From Ampullaceana balthica (lineage: Eukaryota > Mollusca > Gastropoda > Lymnaeidae), in assembly GCA_944989445.1 (NCBI GenBank), contig CALYLW010000680.1, forward strand, positions 448,936-512,935: a stretch of 64,000 nt of DNA, read 5' to 3'. The notes beneath the pieces are model-generated. The model searched no databases and was not told where the DNA came from. It saw nothing but the letters and a program-made list of their open reading frames with translations. Below are positions 49,804 to 60,920 of the stretch, one piece after another. The translations under genes were made by a program, and so were the position numbers. Positions within the stretch are counted from its first letter, which is position 1; every line of letters starts with the position of its first letter.

Positions 49804-51049
49804 TGTATACAGCCTTGCAGGCCCATGTACAACATTTACAACGAATTAACCAGTACGGATTGAAGTGTATAGCTGTAGATTAGCTCCCATGTAGACATAA
49901 AGCTATTTTATGACACAACTAAACTTACAGTGTGGGCTCGTGAAATATTCTACATATAGAAAAGTTATATTTTAAAAAAAAAGAAAGAGTTATTGTTCCT
50001 GTCTGCTGCCGCTTGCTGCTAATATTTACATTTTTATAAATTGTGACATTGATTGTAATATCCTCATTCCTCGGAGTCAATGTCTCTCCCCAAACCCAAC
50101 TCCCCATAACATATTTTTGAAAATTGCATGACACAGTTGAATTTTTTTTTACATTTATTTATTATTTTAATAAAAATTAAGCTCTTTATTATAGAAGTAA
50201 AATAAGTTAAGGCTTTTCATTGAAAGATATTTGGACATCATTTGTATGCAGATATGATTGGGCGATGGACTAGGCGGTTGAGGATGTAATGCTGTTAAAT
50301 AGTATCATATAGGTTAACATGACGTTCAAACCCAGTTCATCTGCTCTCTCCAGGAGCCATCTATCGATTTTTATGTTTATGAATATCCAAGGGGACAATA
50401 GGATTATGTTGAAATCACGGAATATAAATGTAGGAGTTGAGGGTCATTATTCAATACATTGTTAAATGTCATATTTTTTTCATTAAAAAAAAATGGAGTC
50501 AGGGATGAAATTTAAATAAAAAGGTTAAACATTTATGGGGGTTTGTTAAATAAGGGAGGTTAAGGATTATCCGAGCGTTAAGAACGATGTGTAAATGGAG
50601 GAAATAAGAGAATGAGGCTGTATTTTAGTACAGAATATGTCCTCTTACACAGAGTGAACCAAAACATTAAGACGCACATTCATTCTGACACGCGGAGCTA
50701 ATCTTTGACTTATCTCCAGGAAGTCGGCCCTGATAAACTAATGTAATAAATACTAGAATCATCTGGTGCCGGCTTAGCTGCAGAACTTTAAAAAGTTTAA
50801 TCTTACAAACCTGAGACTGCAGACATTAGCCGTAGGAATAGCTTGCTTTTTTAATGACATATGGGAGGGGGGGGAGACGTGGAGGATTGGTGTTGACATT
50901 CTAAGATGACCCATGATGTCAACATGTGACCTCGGACATGGAGATTGTTGTGGTTGCATATCATATGTGGATTTTTTTTTGTACAGGGTAGAAAAACTGC
51001 TCACACACAAATTAAGCTGAAAGGCTGTGTGCCAGTGTTTTTTTTTAAT
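49804..51049. other. no gene seen
   Basis: AT-rich sequence with no supported exon. Confidence 0.5.
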
Positions 51050-51475
51050 GAATTGGATGCTGTTAGTAATACATGTGGTTGTAGGATGTCAGTAACACTT
51101 GTGGTTGTATGATGTCAGTAACACATGTGGTTGTAGGATGTCAGTAAAACAAACATAAAACACGTGGTTGTATGATGTCAGTAACACACGTGGTTGTTAG
51201 ATGTCAGTAACACACGTGGTTGTAGGATGTCAGTAACACACGTGGTTGTATGATGTCAGTAACACACGTGGTTGTAGGATGTCAGTAACACACGTGGTTG
51301 TATGATGTCAGTAACACACGTGGTTGTATGATGTCAGTAACACACGTGGTTGTATGATGTCAGTAACACACGTGGTTGTATGATGTCAGTAACACACGTG
51401 GTTGTATGATGTCAGTAACACACGTGGTTGTATGATGTCACTAACACACGTGGTTGTAGGATGTCAGCTTCACGT
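51050..51475. repeat. 26-bp minisatellite with CACGTG in most units
   Basis: About 16 units of CAGTAACACACGTGGTTGTA followed by TGATGT (or GGATGT). Most units keep the palindrome CACGTG, the canonical E-box core. The leftmost units have ACATGTGG or ACTTGTGG instead. It probably lies in a NAV intron. Confidence 0.95.
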
Positions 51476-51549
51476 GTAGTTATTTGATTTTGGCATCACT
51501 AAGTGGCTTGGGATATGTTAGAATATGGTTGTTTGTGTAATGTTCTGAT

Positions 51550-52770
51550 GTCGGTGTGGTGCAGTTGTGGTGCTCTGGTGGTGGTGGTGGTAGTGTCGGT
51601 GTGGTGCTCTGGTGGTGGTGGTGGTGTGGTGCAGGACTGGTGCTCTGGTGGTGGTGTCGGTGTGGTGCAGTTGTGGTGTCGGTGTGGTGCAGTTGTGGTG
51701 GTGTCTGTGTGGTGCACTGGTGGTGGTGTCGGTGTGGTGGTGTTGGTGTGGTGCAGTTGTGGTGGTGGTGTTAGTGTGGTGCAGTTGTGGTGATGGTGTT
51801 GGTGTGCTGCACTGGTGGTAGTGTCGGTATGGTGCAGTTGTGGTGGTGGAGTCCGTGTGGTGCACTGGTGGTAGTGTCGGTGTGGTGCAGTTGTGGTGGT
51901 GGAGTCAGTGTGGTGCAGTTGTGGTGGTGTTGGTGTGGTGCAGTTGTGGTGGTGATGTCGGTGTGGTGGTGGTGTCAGTGTGGTGCACTGATGGTAGTGT
52001 CGGTGTGGTGCAGTTGTGGTGGTGGAGTGGGTGTGGTGCAGTTGTGGTGGTGGTGTTGGTGTGGTGCAGTTGTGGTGGTGGTGTTGGTGTGGTGAACTGG
52101 TGGTAGTGTCGGTGTGGTGCACTGGTGGTAGTGTCGGTGTGGTGCAGTTGTGGTGCTCTGTTGGTGGTGTCGGTGTGGTGCAGTTGTGGTGGTGGTGTTG
52201 GTGTGGTGCAGTTGTGGTGGTGGTGTCGGTGTGATGCAGTTGTGGTGGTGGTGTTGGTGTGTGCAGTTGTGGTGGTCGGGTGGTGCACTGGTGGTGTCGT
52301 GTGGGCACTGGTGGTTGTGTCGGTGTGTGCAGTTGTGGTGCTCTGGTGGTGGTGTTGGTGTGGTGCAGTTGTGGTGGTGGTGTCGGTGTGGTGCAGTTGT
52401 GGTGGTGGTGTCGGTGTGGTGCAGTTGAGGTGGTGGTGTCGGTGTGGTGCAGTTGTGGTAGTGGTGTCGGTGTGGTGCAGTTGTGGTGCTCTGGTGGTAG
52501 TGTCGGTGTGGTGCACTGGTGGTAGTGTCGGTGTGGTGCACTGGTGGTGGTGGTGTCGGTGTGGTGCAGTTTTGGTGCTCTGGTGATAGTGTCGGTGTGG
52601 TGCACTGGTGGTAGTGTCGGTGTGGTGCACTGGTGGTGGTGTCGGTGTGGTGCACTGGTGGTAGTGTCGGTGTGGTGCACTGGTGGTGGTGGTGTTGGTA
52701 TGGTGCAGTTGTTGTCCTCTGGTGGTGGTGGTGAGGTGTAGTTGTGGTGCTCTGGTGGTGCTGGTGGTGT
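51550..52770. repeat. G-rich GGTGGT minisatellite, 1.2 kb
   Basis: Irregular units of GTCGGTGTGGTGCAGTTGTG and GTGCACTGGTGGTAGT with GGTGGTGGT spacers, G-rich on the plus strand. Long frames open on both strands (His/Thr/Pro-rich on minus, Val/Trp/Cys-rich on plus) only because of composition. Its right edge is about 15 bp from the splice donor of the coiled-coil exon, so it is intronic and the NAV transcript would carry the C-rich complement. Confidence 0.95.
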
Positions 52771-52786
52771 TTGAGTGAGTACTTAC

Positions 52787-52861
52787 ATTTGTGCACAGCT
52801 GATTGGTGAGGGTCTGGACCTTCTCTTGGGCAATAATAAGATCCCTTTTCAACTTGCGCAC
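52787..52861 (-). CDS. neuron navigator homologue, coiled-coil exon
   Basis: A 75-bp exon (25 codons, phase 0 at both ends). The acceptor is TCTCTAATGTCAG and the donor is GTAAGT. The translation reads VRKLKRDLIIAQEKV followed by QTLTNQLCTN. In NAV proteins the equivalent stretch (KLRRELxxxxEKVxxLTSQL) starts the conserved coiled coil. The exon stops within that coiled coil, so more exons must follow at lower coordinates. I did not find them. The heptad-like spacing and preserved frame from the upstream exon support a functional exon. Confidence 0.85.
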
Positions 52862-53724
52862 CTGACATTAGAGACATATTAAAACCCGTTACCAACTTCA
52901 CGATGGGTCTAAAAATAGCATGCATCATTCCTAAGAGTGAACTCGCGCTAATGTTTACAGGTTTGAATTCACAAAATCGTTCAGTTTTGCATTCCCCAGA
53001 TGTTGCAAACATTTACCTGGAGTTTAGCATGTAGTATGTTTATGGGAGTATTTTGCCATGATGATGGATGGCAACATAAAGATGTTTTCTTTTAATCTGC
53101 CCAACATGGGCCAGAATGCTAGATGGCGGAAGGCAACTAAAGTAAGGGAAATAACTTCTGACTGCCGATTTATTTAGAGCTCATGTTTGACTGCTAAAAA
53201 AAATCCTTCAAATCTACTGGAGTTGTTTCCTCCTGTTAATTATACATTTATTTTAGAAGGGGAAAAAAACTTATGATAGGTAATTTCGAGGGATTTATTT
53301 TGAGTTAAATCAGTTATTCTATATGTATACAAATATTTTGTTATGTCACAAGTCAAGCTGTCAAATGTTGTCTATAACTGATAATAGAGCCAAATCATCA
53401 CATATCAAAATCAATATAATATCTAAAACAAACTGATATGTAAGACTATATACAAGTAATAAAAGAGTATTAATGTTTCATTTTAGTTAGACCTTGAGGC
53501 TATGACGAAGTAATGGGGGTGCCGATTGGGCTAAAGCAAAGGGCTCCCAATGATTTAAGGGCCCCAAACCTATTATATTGTATAATAAAGAAGGCTGGAC
53601 CAGGTGGAATTGCAGCCAGGGTCCCCATGCAATCTTCATCCGCCCCTGCCTTTCAGGTACAAAATGACACCACTTTATAATAGGTGATCCCTTTATATTG
53701 GATTTGCAATGAAAAACTACATAC
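52862..53724 (-). other. NAV intron
   Basis: Intron between the microexon and the coiled-coil exon. A ~170-bp stretch near 53505-53680 (GGGGGTGCCGATTGGGCTAA, CCGCCCCTGCCTTTCAG) may be an old repeat. No further exon seen. Confidence 0.6.
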
Positions 53725-53748
53725 CTCATGCGCATGCTTGTCCTCAGC
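53725..53748 (-). CDS. neuron navigator homologue, 24-bp microexon
   Basis: The minus strand shows TTTTTATATAG, then 24 bases coding AEDKHAHE, then GTATGT. Phase is 0 on both sides, so the exon can be kept or skipped without changing frame. It joins VYSS of the preceding exon to VRKLKRDL of the next. NAV proteins have a short acidic/polar linker at this place, just before the coiled coil. Acceptor strength is moderate because the polypyrimidine tract is short and interrupted. Confidence 0.7.
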
Positions 53749-53798
53749 CTATATAAAAAAAAGGAAATAATTTATACAGATGAGACTATAGCTCCAAA

Positions 53799-55073
53799 TC
53801 TATATATATAAAAATCAAAGTATGTCTGTGTGTGTGCATGTCCTTTATAGCTGACTAAACCATTCATCCGATCATCATGAAATTTTTGGAGACTGTTAAG
53901 TACCTATCTGGGATGGTAACTGGCAACTTTTTTTTCTAAATTTAACACTCATGGGGCACTGGGGGCCCATAATGTCATTTTTTGCTTATATGAGCTATAT
54001 AAAAATTAGTTTATGCGTTAGCTACTGAGTAAATGAATGGATCTAAACCAAAATTTGTATACAAAAACTTGGTAGCCCATATTAAAATATTATAGGGCAC
54101 TGAACTACAAATAGTCATTCCTTTGGGGCTGGGGGCCCAAAAATTCACATTTCTTAAACGTTTAAAATTTTATTCACCATTCAGTCATTAACAATCTTGA
54201 CAAATAATGACACATGTATCCATTATTATACAAATTGAAATGAACAGGGGTTTTGAACTTTATATCTTGCACTGAATGGGCCTTGGGGCCCTTAATGTCT
54301 TTTTTTTGCTTATATAAGATATATAAAAATTAGTTTATGCGTTAGCTACTGAGTAAATGAATGGATCTAAACCAAAATTTGAATACAAAAACTTGGTAGC
54401 CCATATTAAAATACTATAGGGCACATAATTTCAAATGTCCATTCCTTCGGGGCCGGGGGCCCCCAATGTCTTTTCTTCGTATATGTTTAATGTATTTTCC
54501 CCCATTCAATTTTTCACGATCTTGAGGAATATATCTATGAGGAAACTTAATTAAATGAATAGATTTTTTTAATTTACATCTATCACCAAATGGGCCCAGG
54601 GGCCCCTTAATTTTATTTTCCCCCTATTTTAGGTATATAAAAAGCAGTTTAAGAGTTAGATATTGAGAAAATAACTGGATTTTGACAAAACTTAGAATAT
54701 AAAAACTTAAGAGCCTATATTACTATAGGGCAGTGACTTCTTAATTTCCATTCCTTCGAAAAAGTCTTTTTACTGAACTTTAATCATTGTATTCCCTATT
54801 CAATTTTACACGATATTGAGGAATATAGCTTGAGTACAATGGCAATAAAAAACTATAATATCACTCATTTTGGGGCCGGGGCCCTTAATATCGTTTCTTC
54901 TTTTGTACACTATTCAATTATTATTTATTTATCCGTTTGCTATGAAACTTGGATTTTTTTTTCCCACTTCCACGAAGGTTTCTTCAGAATTGTTTTTAAA
55001 CATACCACTCATTGGTTTCTTTAAATTTATTCCTTTTTACTTTGACCGTTGCAACGCACGACGGATCTGCTAG
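53799..55073 (+). mobile_element. non-autonomous Helitron, 1.3 kb
   Basis: The 5' end is TCTATATATATAAAAATC preceded by A. Next comes the block with GTCTGTGTGTGTGCATGTCC, then ACCATTCATCCGATCATCAT and GAAATTTTTGG. The 3' end is CAACGCACGACGGATCTGCTAG followed by T. TC...CTAG placed between A and T, with no target duplication, is the rule for Helitrons, and this 5' consensus is common in animal copies. A short CCGT..ACGG stem lies ~10 bp before the end. The interior has three or four related modules around GGGGCCNGGGGCCC and TTAGCTACTGAGTAAATGAA. There is no Rep/helicase ORF. It lies in a NAV intron, opposite to the gene. Confidence 0.8.
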
Positions 55074-56224
55074 TATATCAATAAAATATAAAAGTGAAAC
55101 TGAATTTTCACCAACCCAAATAGATAAGCCTGATAATCTAAAGCTATCTGCCGTAAGGGAGATTCTTTAATCAGCGCAATAACAATTGGTATTTATCACT
55201 TTATTTTCTTTTGCCGAAATATAAATATGATACAATCAATCTACAGTGTGAAGGGATTGTCAAAGTATTAAAACAAGTTCATGGGTATAAAAAGTGTAAT
55301 GTGTTTAGAAAAAACAGAAGCTGCTATTTCTGCCAAGGGCTTTGAGTGACTTGAACAAGCTCCCTCCCAAAGGGGTCCGTTTAGGCAACAACAATTGACA
55401 CATATGTTTTTATTGTTTACTGTTTCTAAACTTCCAATCACTAATGCCCCAATGAGCAGCACAAACAAAGTTTCATCTTCAGGGTTGTATTTACAAAAAC
55501 TTGACTTTGAATAGGAACCATAATGATCAGAGTATAAATAAAAGATTAATGGATCAATAGAAGATGAGCATCGATGTGCATAATACTAAAAAACATTGAA
55601 GAAAGTGCTTGGTGTTAAATAAAGTTATGTGAGTATATTAATTTATTAAGAAGCTTGCTTTTTTTTGGTGTTTTTTTTGGTGTGTTTTTTTCTTTTAAAT
55701 TATGAGTACATGTACATATATATTAGTTGTTTTGTTTTTTTAAATTAGTTATTAGGTTGTTAAAATATAACAATCATTTTTCCTATTAATAAATGTTAAA
55801 TTTTAAGAGTAATCAGGGTTTTCATGTTTAATGACATGGTCTGTGTGCATTTGTAAAGATTATTTTACACAAAAAATTCATAGAAATCAGATTGAAGAAA
55901 GATAACTCTTGTTTTTGTTACAGAGATTCAGAACTTTGTATCCTCCCTTTTTTTAAATCTCCGTTACACAACGCTTAGTTTAATAACGAAATTTCATCAG
56001 CCTTCCAATTATTTGTTAGAGACAAAACTGTTCCAATTAATCTTTTCAACTTAAACTGTTTTTTGTTTAATGTTGTTGTTTCATAAAAATACATTCATTA
56101 CTTATTATGATAACCTTATCAAGGCATAAATTAGCAAGTAACCATCAATAACTAAGAGATTTAACTGTAAATTTAGTTAAATCAGTAATGCAAAATATAG
56201 TGTTTAACAGAAAGAATTACTTAC
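55074..56224 (-). other. NAV intron
   Basis: AT-rich intron sequence right of the Helitron. No further exon with paired splice sites was recognised. Confidence 0.6.
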
Positions 56225-56277
56225 AGATGAGTAAACGGATGATGAACTTGAAACAAGGGACAAGTTGGAACCATGGA
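56225..56277 (-). CDS. neuron navigator homologue, GSNLSLVSS exon
   Basis: A 53-bp exon. The acceptor is TTCTTTATTTCAG and the donor is GTAAGTA. The first two bases complete a codon started in the previous exon, followed by 17 codons: HGSNLSLVSSSSSVYSS. GSNLSLVSSxSSxYS-like sequence just before the coiled coil is a hallmark of NAV proteins. It joins in phase 0 to the 24-bp microexon or directly to the coiled-coil exon. Confidence 0.85.
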
Positions 56278-57104
56278 CTGAAATAAAGAAAAAAAAACTT
56301 TTACAATTTCATACAAGAATATTTAATTGCCAGAATCCAAAGAGGATGTTTTATTATCAATTCATATTTAACAAACTTAAATTTTTTTACATTATAAGTT
56401 ATTTGTTTTTTTGAATGTCAAAGAAAAGAATTTGTGCCTGCTGACATATGTATTTTATGTGACATTTAGGAGAGGTGCCCCAATCCCTCCTTGTTGAAAT
56501 ACTGACTGGATGAACAATAAAATGAACTTTAAAAAGTGAAGTTTAGATATATCATAAGAAAATCATTTTAAAATCATTTTTAATCATTTCACAATATTAT
56601 TACATTATATACATTTAACAGGGAAAAATTAGAAACATATTATTATGCAGTCACAAAAAGAAGTAAGAAGTGATCTAACCGAGTGCAATTAATGTTTCGT
56701 ACAAAAGAAACAATAAATCAGGTTTTCTTTTTTTAAATTTGAAAATTTGAAGTTAATGTTTTCATAAAAATGAACTTTTCCATTTTTTTATATATATATA
56801 TATATTTTTTAATTTAAAAGAGATATGAATTTTGAAATGTGAGAAGATAATAAAATTGCATTCCATGTGCATTTCTGTAAAATTATAGGGTCCTTCTTTG
56901 TTTGACTTCTGACAGGGCCCTAAAGGACTTCTAATGTGAAAGGGTTTGTGGTTAGCGGACATGTGACAGCATATGGGGGGAATATGTTTGTAGAAAACGG
57001 GTATGATATGAGTCTTGACCACTGGCGATCTCAACCTTGTTATGATTTTAAAATATTCTAACATTTTATACCTGACATGTAGGCTTGTGTTCATCTTGAC
57101 TTAC
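56278..57104 (-). other. NAV intron
   Basis: AT-rich intron. A minus-strand open frame at 56762-57094 lacks an acceptor and is not proposed as coding. Confidence 0.6.
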
Positions 57105-57167
57105 CGGAAGACAGAAAAGTATAGTCACTAACATAGGAGTAGTCCAATGTTGAGGACTTGCAAAGAC
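57105..57167 (-). CDS. neuron navigator homologue, 63-bp cassette exon
   Basis: The acceptor is TTGCATGTCACTCAG and the donor is GTAAGTCAAG. The 63 bases are flanked by phase-1 junctions: the upstream exon leaves one base (C) and this exon leaves one base (G). The translation is LCKSSTLDYSYVSDYTFLSS, with Arg at the 5' junction and Val at the 3' junction. Skipping it joins C to TC (Leu) and keeps the frame, so this is a symmetric cassette candidate. I cannot confirm homology of this short peptide to NAV, so the call rests on splice sites and frame. Tyr/Ser density suggests a disordered or regulatory insert. Confidence 0.7.
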
Positions 57168-59139
57168 CTGAGTGACATGCAAAACAAGCAATTACAGAGA
57201 GCCATGTCATTTTATCATGCCAAGTGTCATTCACGGAGCCAAATGATGATTTTAAAAAATATTAAAAAATGTCATCATTTAACATTTAAACTCAAAGGAA
57301 ATATGCAATGAGATGAAAGGAAATATTCAAATGTCATCTACTTTTCTATAAGAGAAATGAGTTCATGCCATGTAGATGACATTTAGATGATGTAATCCAA
57401 GAGATGATGTCACAAATCATTGAAAAAGGTGGTCAGCATTATGTGCATTCAAGTGCAAATGGAAAGATTGTTTGATAGATTTCAGAAAGCTTGAATTCTT
57501 AGATGCATGATTCTATATGGGCTTAGTAAACTTTCATGAATGAAGTGAAGCATATCATTTTTTTTTAAAGAATAAAGCTAAACTACAAACAAACAATATG
57601 ACTATATTTCTAGATGCAAGTATCTCAAAGATGCTGGCAAGACAGAAAAATATTGAAACTCAAAATAATCGCACAATCATTCCCAAAAATTGAACTCAGA
57701 ACAAATTCTTTGCCAGAAATCATGCAAGTTGTTTATATTTTTTGTTGCTTTTAAAATTTATTTTTATTTAGCTATGAAAGAAAGACTCAGACTCAGTAAA
57801 TGTGAAATATATTTATGATTTCATTTTCGTTTGAACAAAATTTTAGAGTAAACTTGAATTTGAATTAATTTTCTCTTTGACTAAAAATGCTGATGTCTGT
57901 TTAATAACGCATTGTTAAATATTCCATAGTATTTAGATTTTTTTGTAGGTCAACGGTTTTCAATATTTAAAAGTTCTTTTAACGACTTATTGATAAAATA
58001 ATAAACTATCTTCTTTTACCTTGTCAGAATTACTCCTAAAGAATTAAGTATTGTCACTCCAGACACAATGTTATTCAGGGGAATTAACTGTTTTAAACTT
58101 CTCTAATATACTGATAGGTGTGAAAGGGGGACTACAATAAAGGGGAACTAACTACTTATTAAAACTACGATGCAACTGGGAGTAAAAATTATGTTGTTTT
58201 CCCTGGAGTGTATTAGTCCCCTGTACTTATTATTTTATTATGATTAGACAGTTTTTTTGTCATTTGACAGTATTGACGTCTAATTGGTGTAATTATTGAT
58301 GCACTTATAATAAACAACCATAATCCTTGGTATAGCAGAAGTATGAGTATTACAACAAATAAATGTGTTATTAAACCAAATTTCTTGCTTGAATATGATT
58401 CGTGACATTATAAATTTTTAAAAATATATATTTAAAAAAAAACTACAGCTAAAACTATGTCGAGCTGAGCTAGTTACACTACCTGCTACACAGCTACTAC
58501 TACTACACCCTTTCTTAAACATTAAATCTTTACTTTGTAGAATGTATGTATTTGGACTTATATTAATTAACATTAGAAATATGTATAAAAAAATATACTG
58601 GTTCTACTTACTAAATATTTCTTAATCATTCCTTAAAAGGCAAAGCTAATGTTCAAAATGTTTTAGTTCAATAAAAATTTGTCAGTGTGTTTATTCACGT
58701 TGTGTTCTTTGGGCTTGTGTGAAGAAAATCATATCTGCATTTTTAAGGAAGCCCAGGCAGCAATGCAAACACATTGGCTTGTATGATGTTTTTAAATATA
58801 TTGATTGCTATACTTGGCATTGTTTTTTTTGGGTTTTTTTAAATATCTTTTTGAGCTTTTGAATAAGTTGTCTGTGATAATGGTGAACTGAATAAGGATT
58901 TATAATCATTTAATGAGAATATTGTTTTTAGTTTCAAACAGTTCGTTGTAAAACATCAATGAAATACAGAATTGCAAGCAGAAATGCAACGTACCAAAAT
59001 CATCTAATGATGAGACTATGTTATATGACAATGACTGAAGCTTTTAGCCAAGGGCAACAAAAAAACAAAACAAAACAAAACACAGAGGAGACATCAATAA
59101 AACTGAGGGGTAAGGGGAAGTAAGTGCAGAGCCACTTAC
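57168..59139 (-). other. NAV intron
   Basis: AT-rich intron. No further exon with paired splice sites was recognised. Confidence 0.6.
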
Positions 59140-60920
59140 GACTGTCGTCCTCGTCCCGACTGGTCCTTTTCCCCAGACCCCCTGGAGAATAGGGCAGACT
59201 GGACTGGGTACTGGAGCGAACCATGTGGGCGGGGCCTAAAGAACATGTAGGGCCATAAGCCATAGGGTATGTAAAGCGAGACGATTGGCTAAGGGTCGGG
59301 GAAGCTGGCACAGTGTGGCAGTGAGGACTGGCTAGGTGGGTGAAAGAACCTGTGCGGGGCAGATCCTCGTTGTAAGAGGAATGCTTGGTGCTGCAGTAGG
59401 CACTGTCGGACTTGATGCTGTTGGAACGTTGGAGACAGTGGCTGGAGGAGGAGGAAGGAGAGGAGCCAGGCAGAGGCGGCGGGATCATGTCGGCGTGGTG
59501 GGCCAACATCCGGGCGTTTGTGAGCGCCCTCGCCTGCTGGATCTGCGCCTGGATGTGGGGGTTGGCCAGGGATTCGAACGTTTCGGAGTCCGACATGGCA
59601 TGGGCGTGGAAAGGATGGGGGGCATGAGGGGGCAGGGGAGGAGGAAGACCGACACCATTACTGGACGCGGAGGACTTTAACCACATACTTCCTGGTCCCA
59701 CAGACGGGCTCCCAAGACCGGAGTTTCTAGGGCTGGAGGCGAACTCCAAGGGCACGTAATTCGAGCCTGGTATTCTTGCGTGGAGCTCCTGTAAATTGAC
59801 GTAATGACTCGTCTGCAGATCACGGCCGTAGGTGGCGTGGGGGTTTGAAATTATAGTTCCACCGACCAACAAGGGACCTGAAGCCGCTGGGTCTCCATTG
59901 GGAGACTTGCTCAGACTACTTTTACTATCAAAAAGTCTTCGGCGCCCCAACGAATTCGATTGGTAGTCTCTGTCCGTTTGCGTGCAGCCGGTAGACTTGC
60001 TCGGTGACAGCCCGCCGTTCTTCTTCTTTCTGTCCAGCGTTGAGGAGCTGTAGCCCTCCATCATGGCAACGTCCGGGTTCATGGGCTTCCCCGACGCGCT
60101 GGCCGGCCTTGGCAGCATTAGATCTTGCATCGTCCTCTGCCCCGTGTCCACTCCGTGCTTGGCCAGCCGGCTTCCGACCGCTGACGAGCCGTGACCTTTA
60201 GAGGCCGAGCTCTTGTTACTCCCACCAGAAGAGTTGCTGGCGTTGCTGAGGGGCCGACGGTACCCGAACTGAGTCCCGGCCCCGTTGCTGCTAGGGAGGT
60301 TGTTGTTACTCCCGCGTCCCGTGTGGAGTCGCCTCATGCTGGCGTCCATCAGATGCGACTGGTCGGTGTTGGTTTCCGTGTCTTTTTTTATCCCAGGCCC
60401 GGGCGAGTAGGACCTGTGGGGCGAGTCGTAGTCCCCCTCAGAGTGGTACGCGTAGTCCGGGTTGCTGCCATTGGACATCTTTCTCAGAGAGCTGTAGCCC
60501 CCGTCGCTCCTGGAAGAGGGCCAGCCATATCCATAGCCGTAGTCGCTAGGGTCACTGCTCAGCAACTTATTGGGGTCGTTGCTCAAATACTTTCCGGGCT
60601 GGGTCAGAGAGTACTTCCGTCCCCACGGTCCGCCTGGTTCGCTGTTGTAATCGGAACCCATGAACGCGCTGGTCCCGAGATTCGGCACTCTCTTTCCCAC
60701 AAGGCCTGACTGCGGATAGGACATTCCGCCGCACGAACCCACACCGCCATTGTTGAAACCTCCGTGAATGCCGAGGATGTCTTTGGGCGTCCGCTTGAGG
60801 CTGTTGTACGGATTGTCCGAGAGGTGACCCTGCGACGACCCCGTCAGGTTTTCGTCGGTGCTTATCTCGGCTATCGTGTCGCTGATCTCACCACTGCTTA
60901 TGGAGCTGCTGTCGTCAAAG
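59140..60920 (-). CDS. neuron navigator (NAV/unc-53) homologue, large exon
   Basis: A single 1,781-bp exon of 593 full codons plus one base at each end. The acceptor is TCTCCTTTATCTCTTCACAG and the donor is GTAAGT. It begins FDDSSSISSGEISDTIAEIS (60919-60860), then TDENLTGSS, the most diagnostic NAV stretch. It continues as a Ser/Gly/Asn-rich disordered linker with CTQTDRDYQSNSLGRRR (~59.94-59.99 kb), YVNLQELHARIPG (~59.77 kb), PPPLPPHAPHP (~59.64 kb), RSNSIKSDSAYCSTK (~59.4 kb) and a C-terminal GKRTSRDEDDS. NAV proteins are large cytoskeletal regulators that bind microtubule plus ends and act in axon guidance and cell migration. Their order is N-terminal region, Ser-rich linker, coiled coil, C-terminal AAA ATPase; vertebrate forms add an N-terminal calponin-homology domain. 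Only the linker and coiled-coil start are present here. The GC content is far above the flanking introns. No start codon is expected, since this is an internal exon. Confidence 0.88.

Noticed and set aside
51499..53012. Minus-strand His/Thr/Pro-rich ORFs up to 393 residues and plus-strand Val/Trp-rich ORFs
   Set aside because: Caused by the GGTGGT minisatellite. One of them runs through the real 75-bp NAV exon, but only that exon has splice borders and family resemblance.
60191..60709. 172-codon plus-strand ORF, and smaller ones at 59336-59680 and 60004-60201
   Set aside because: Antisense shadows of the GC-rich NAV exon; no recognisable family.
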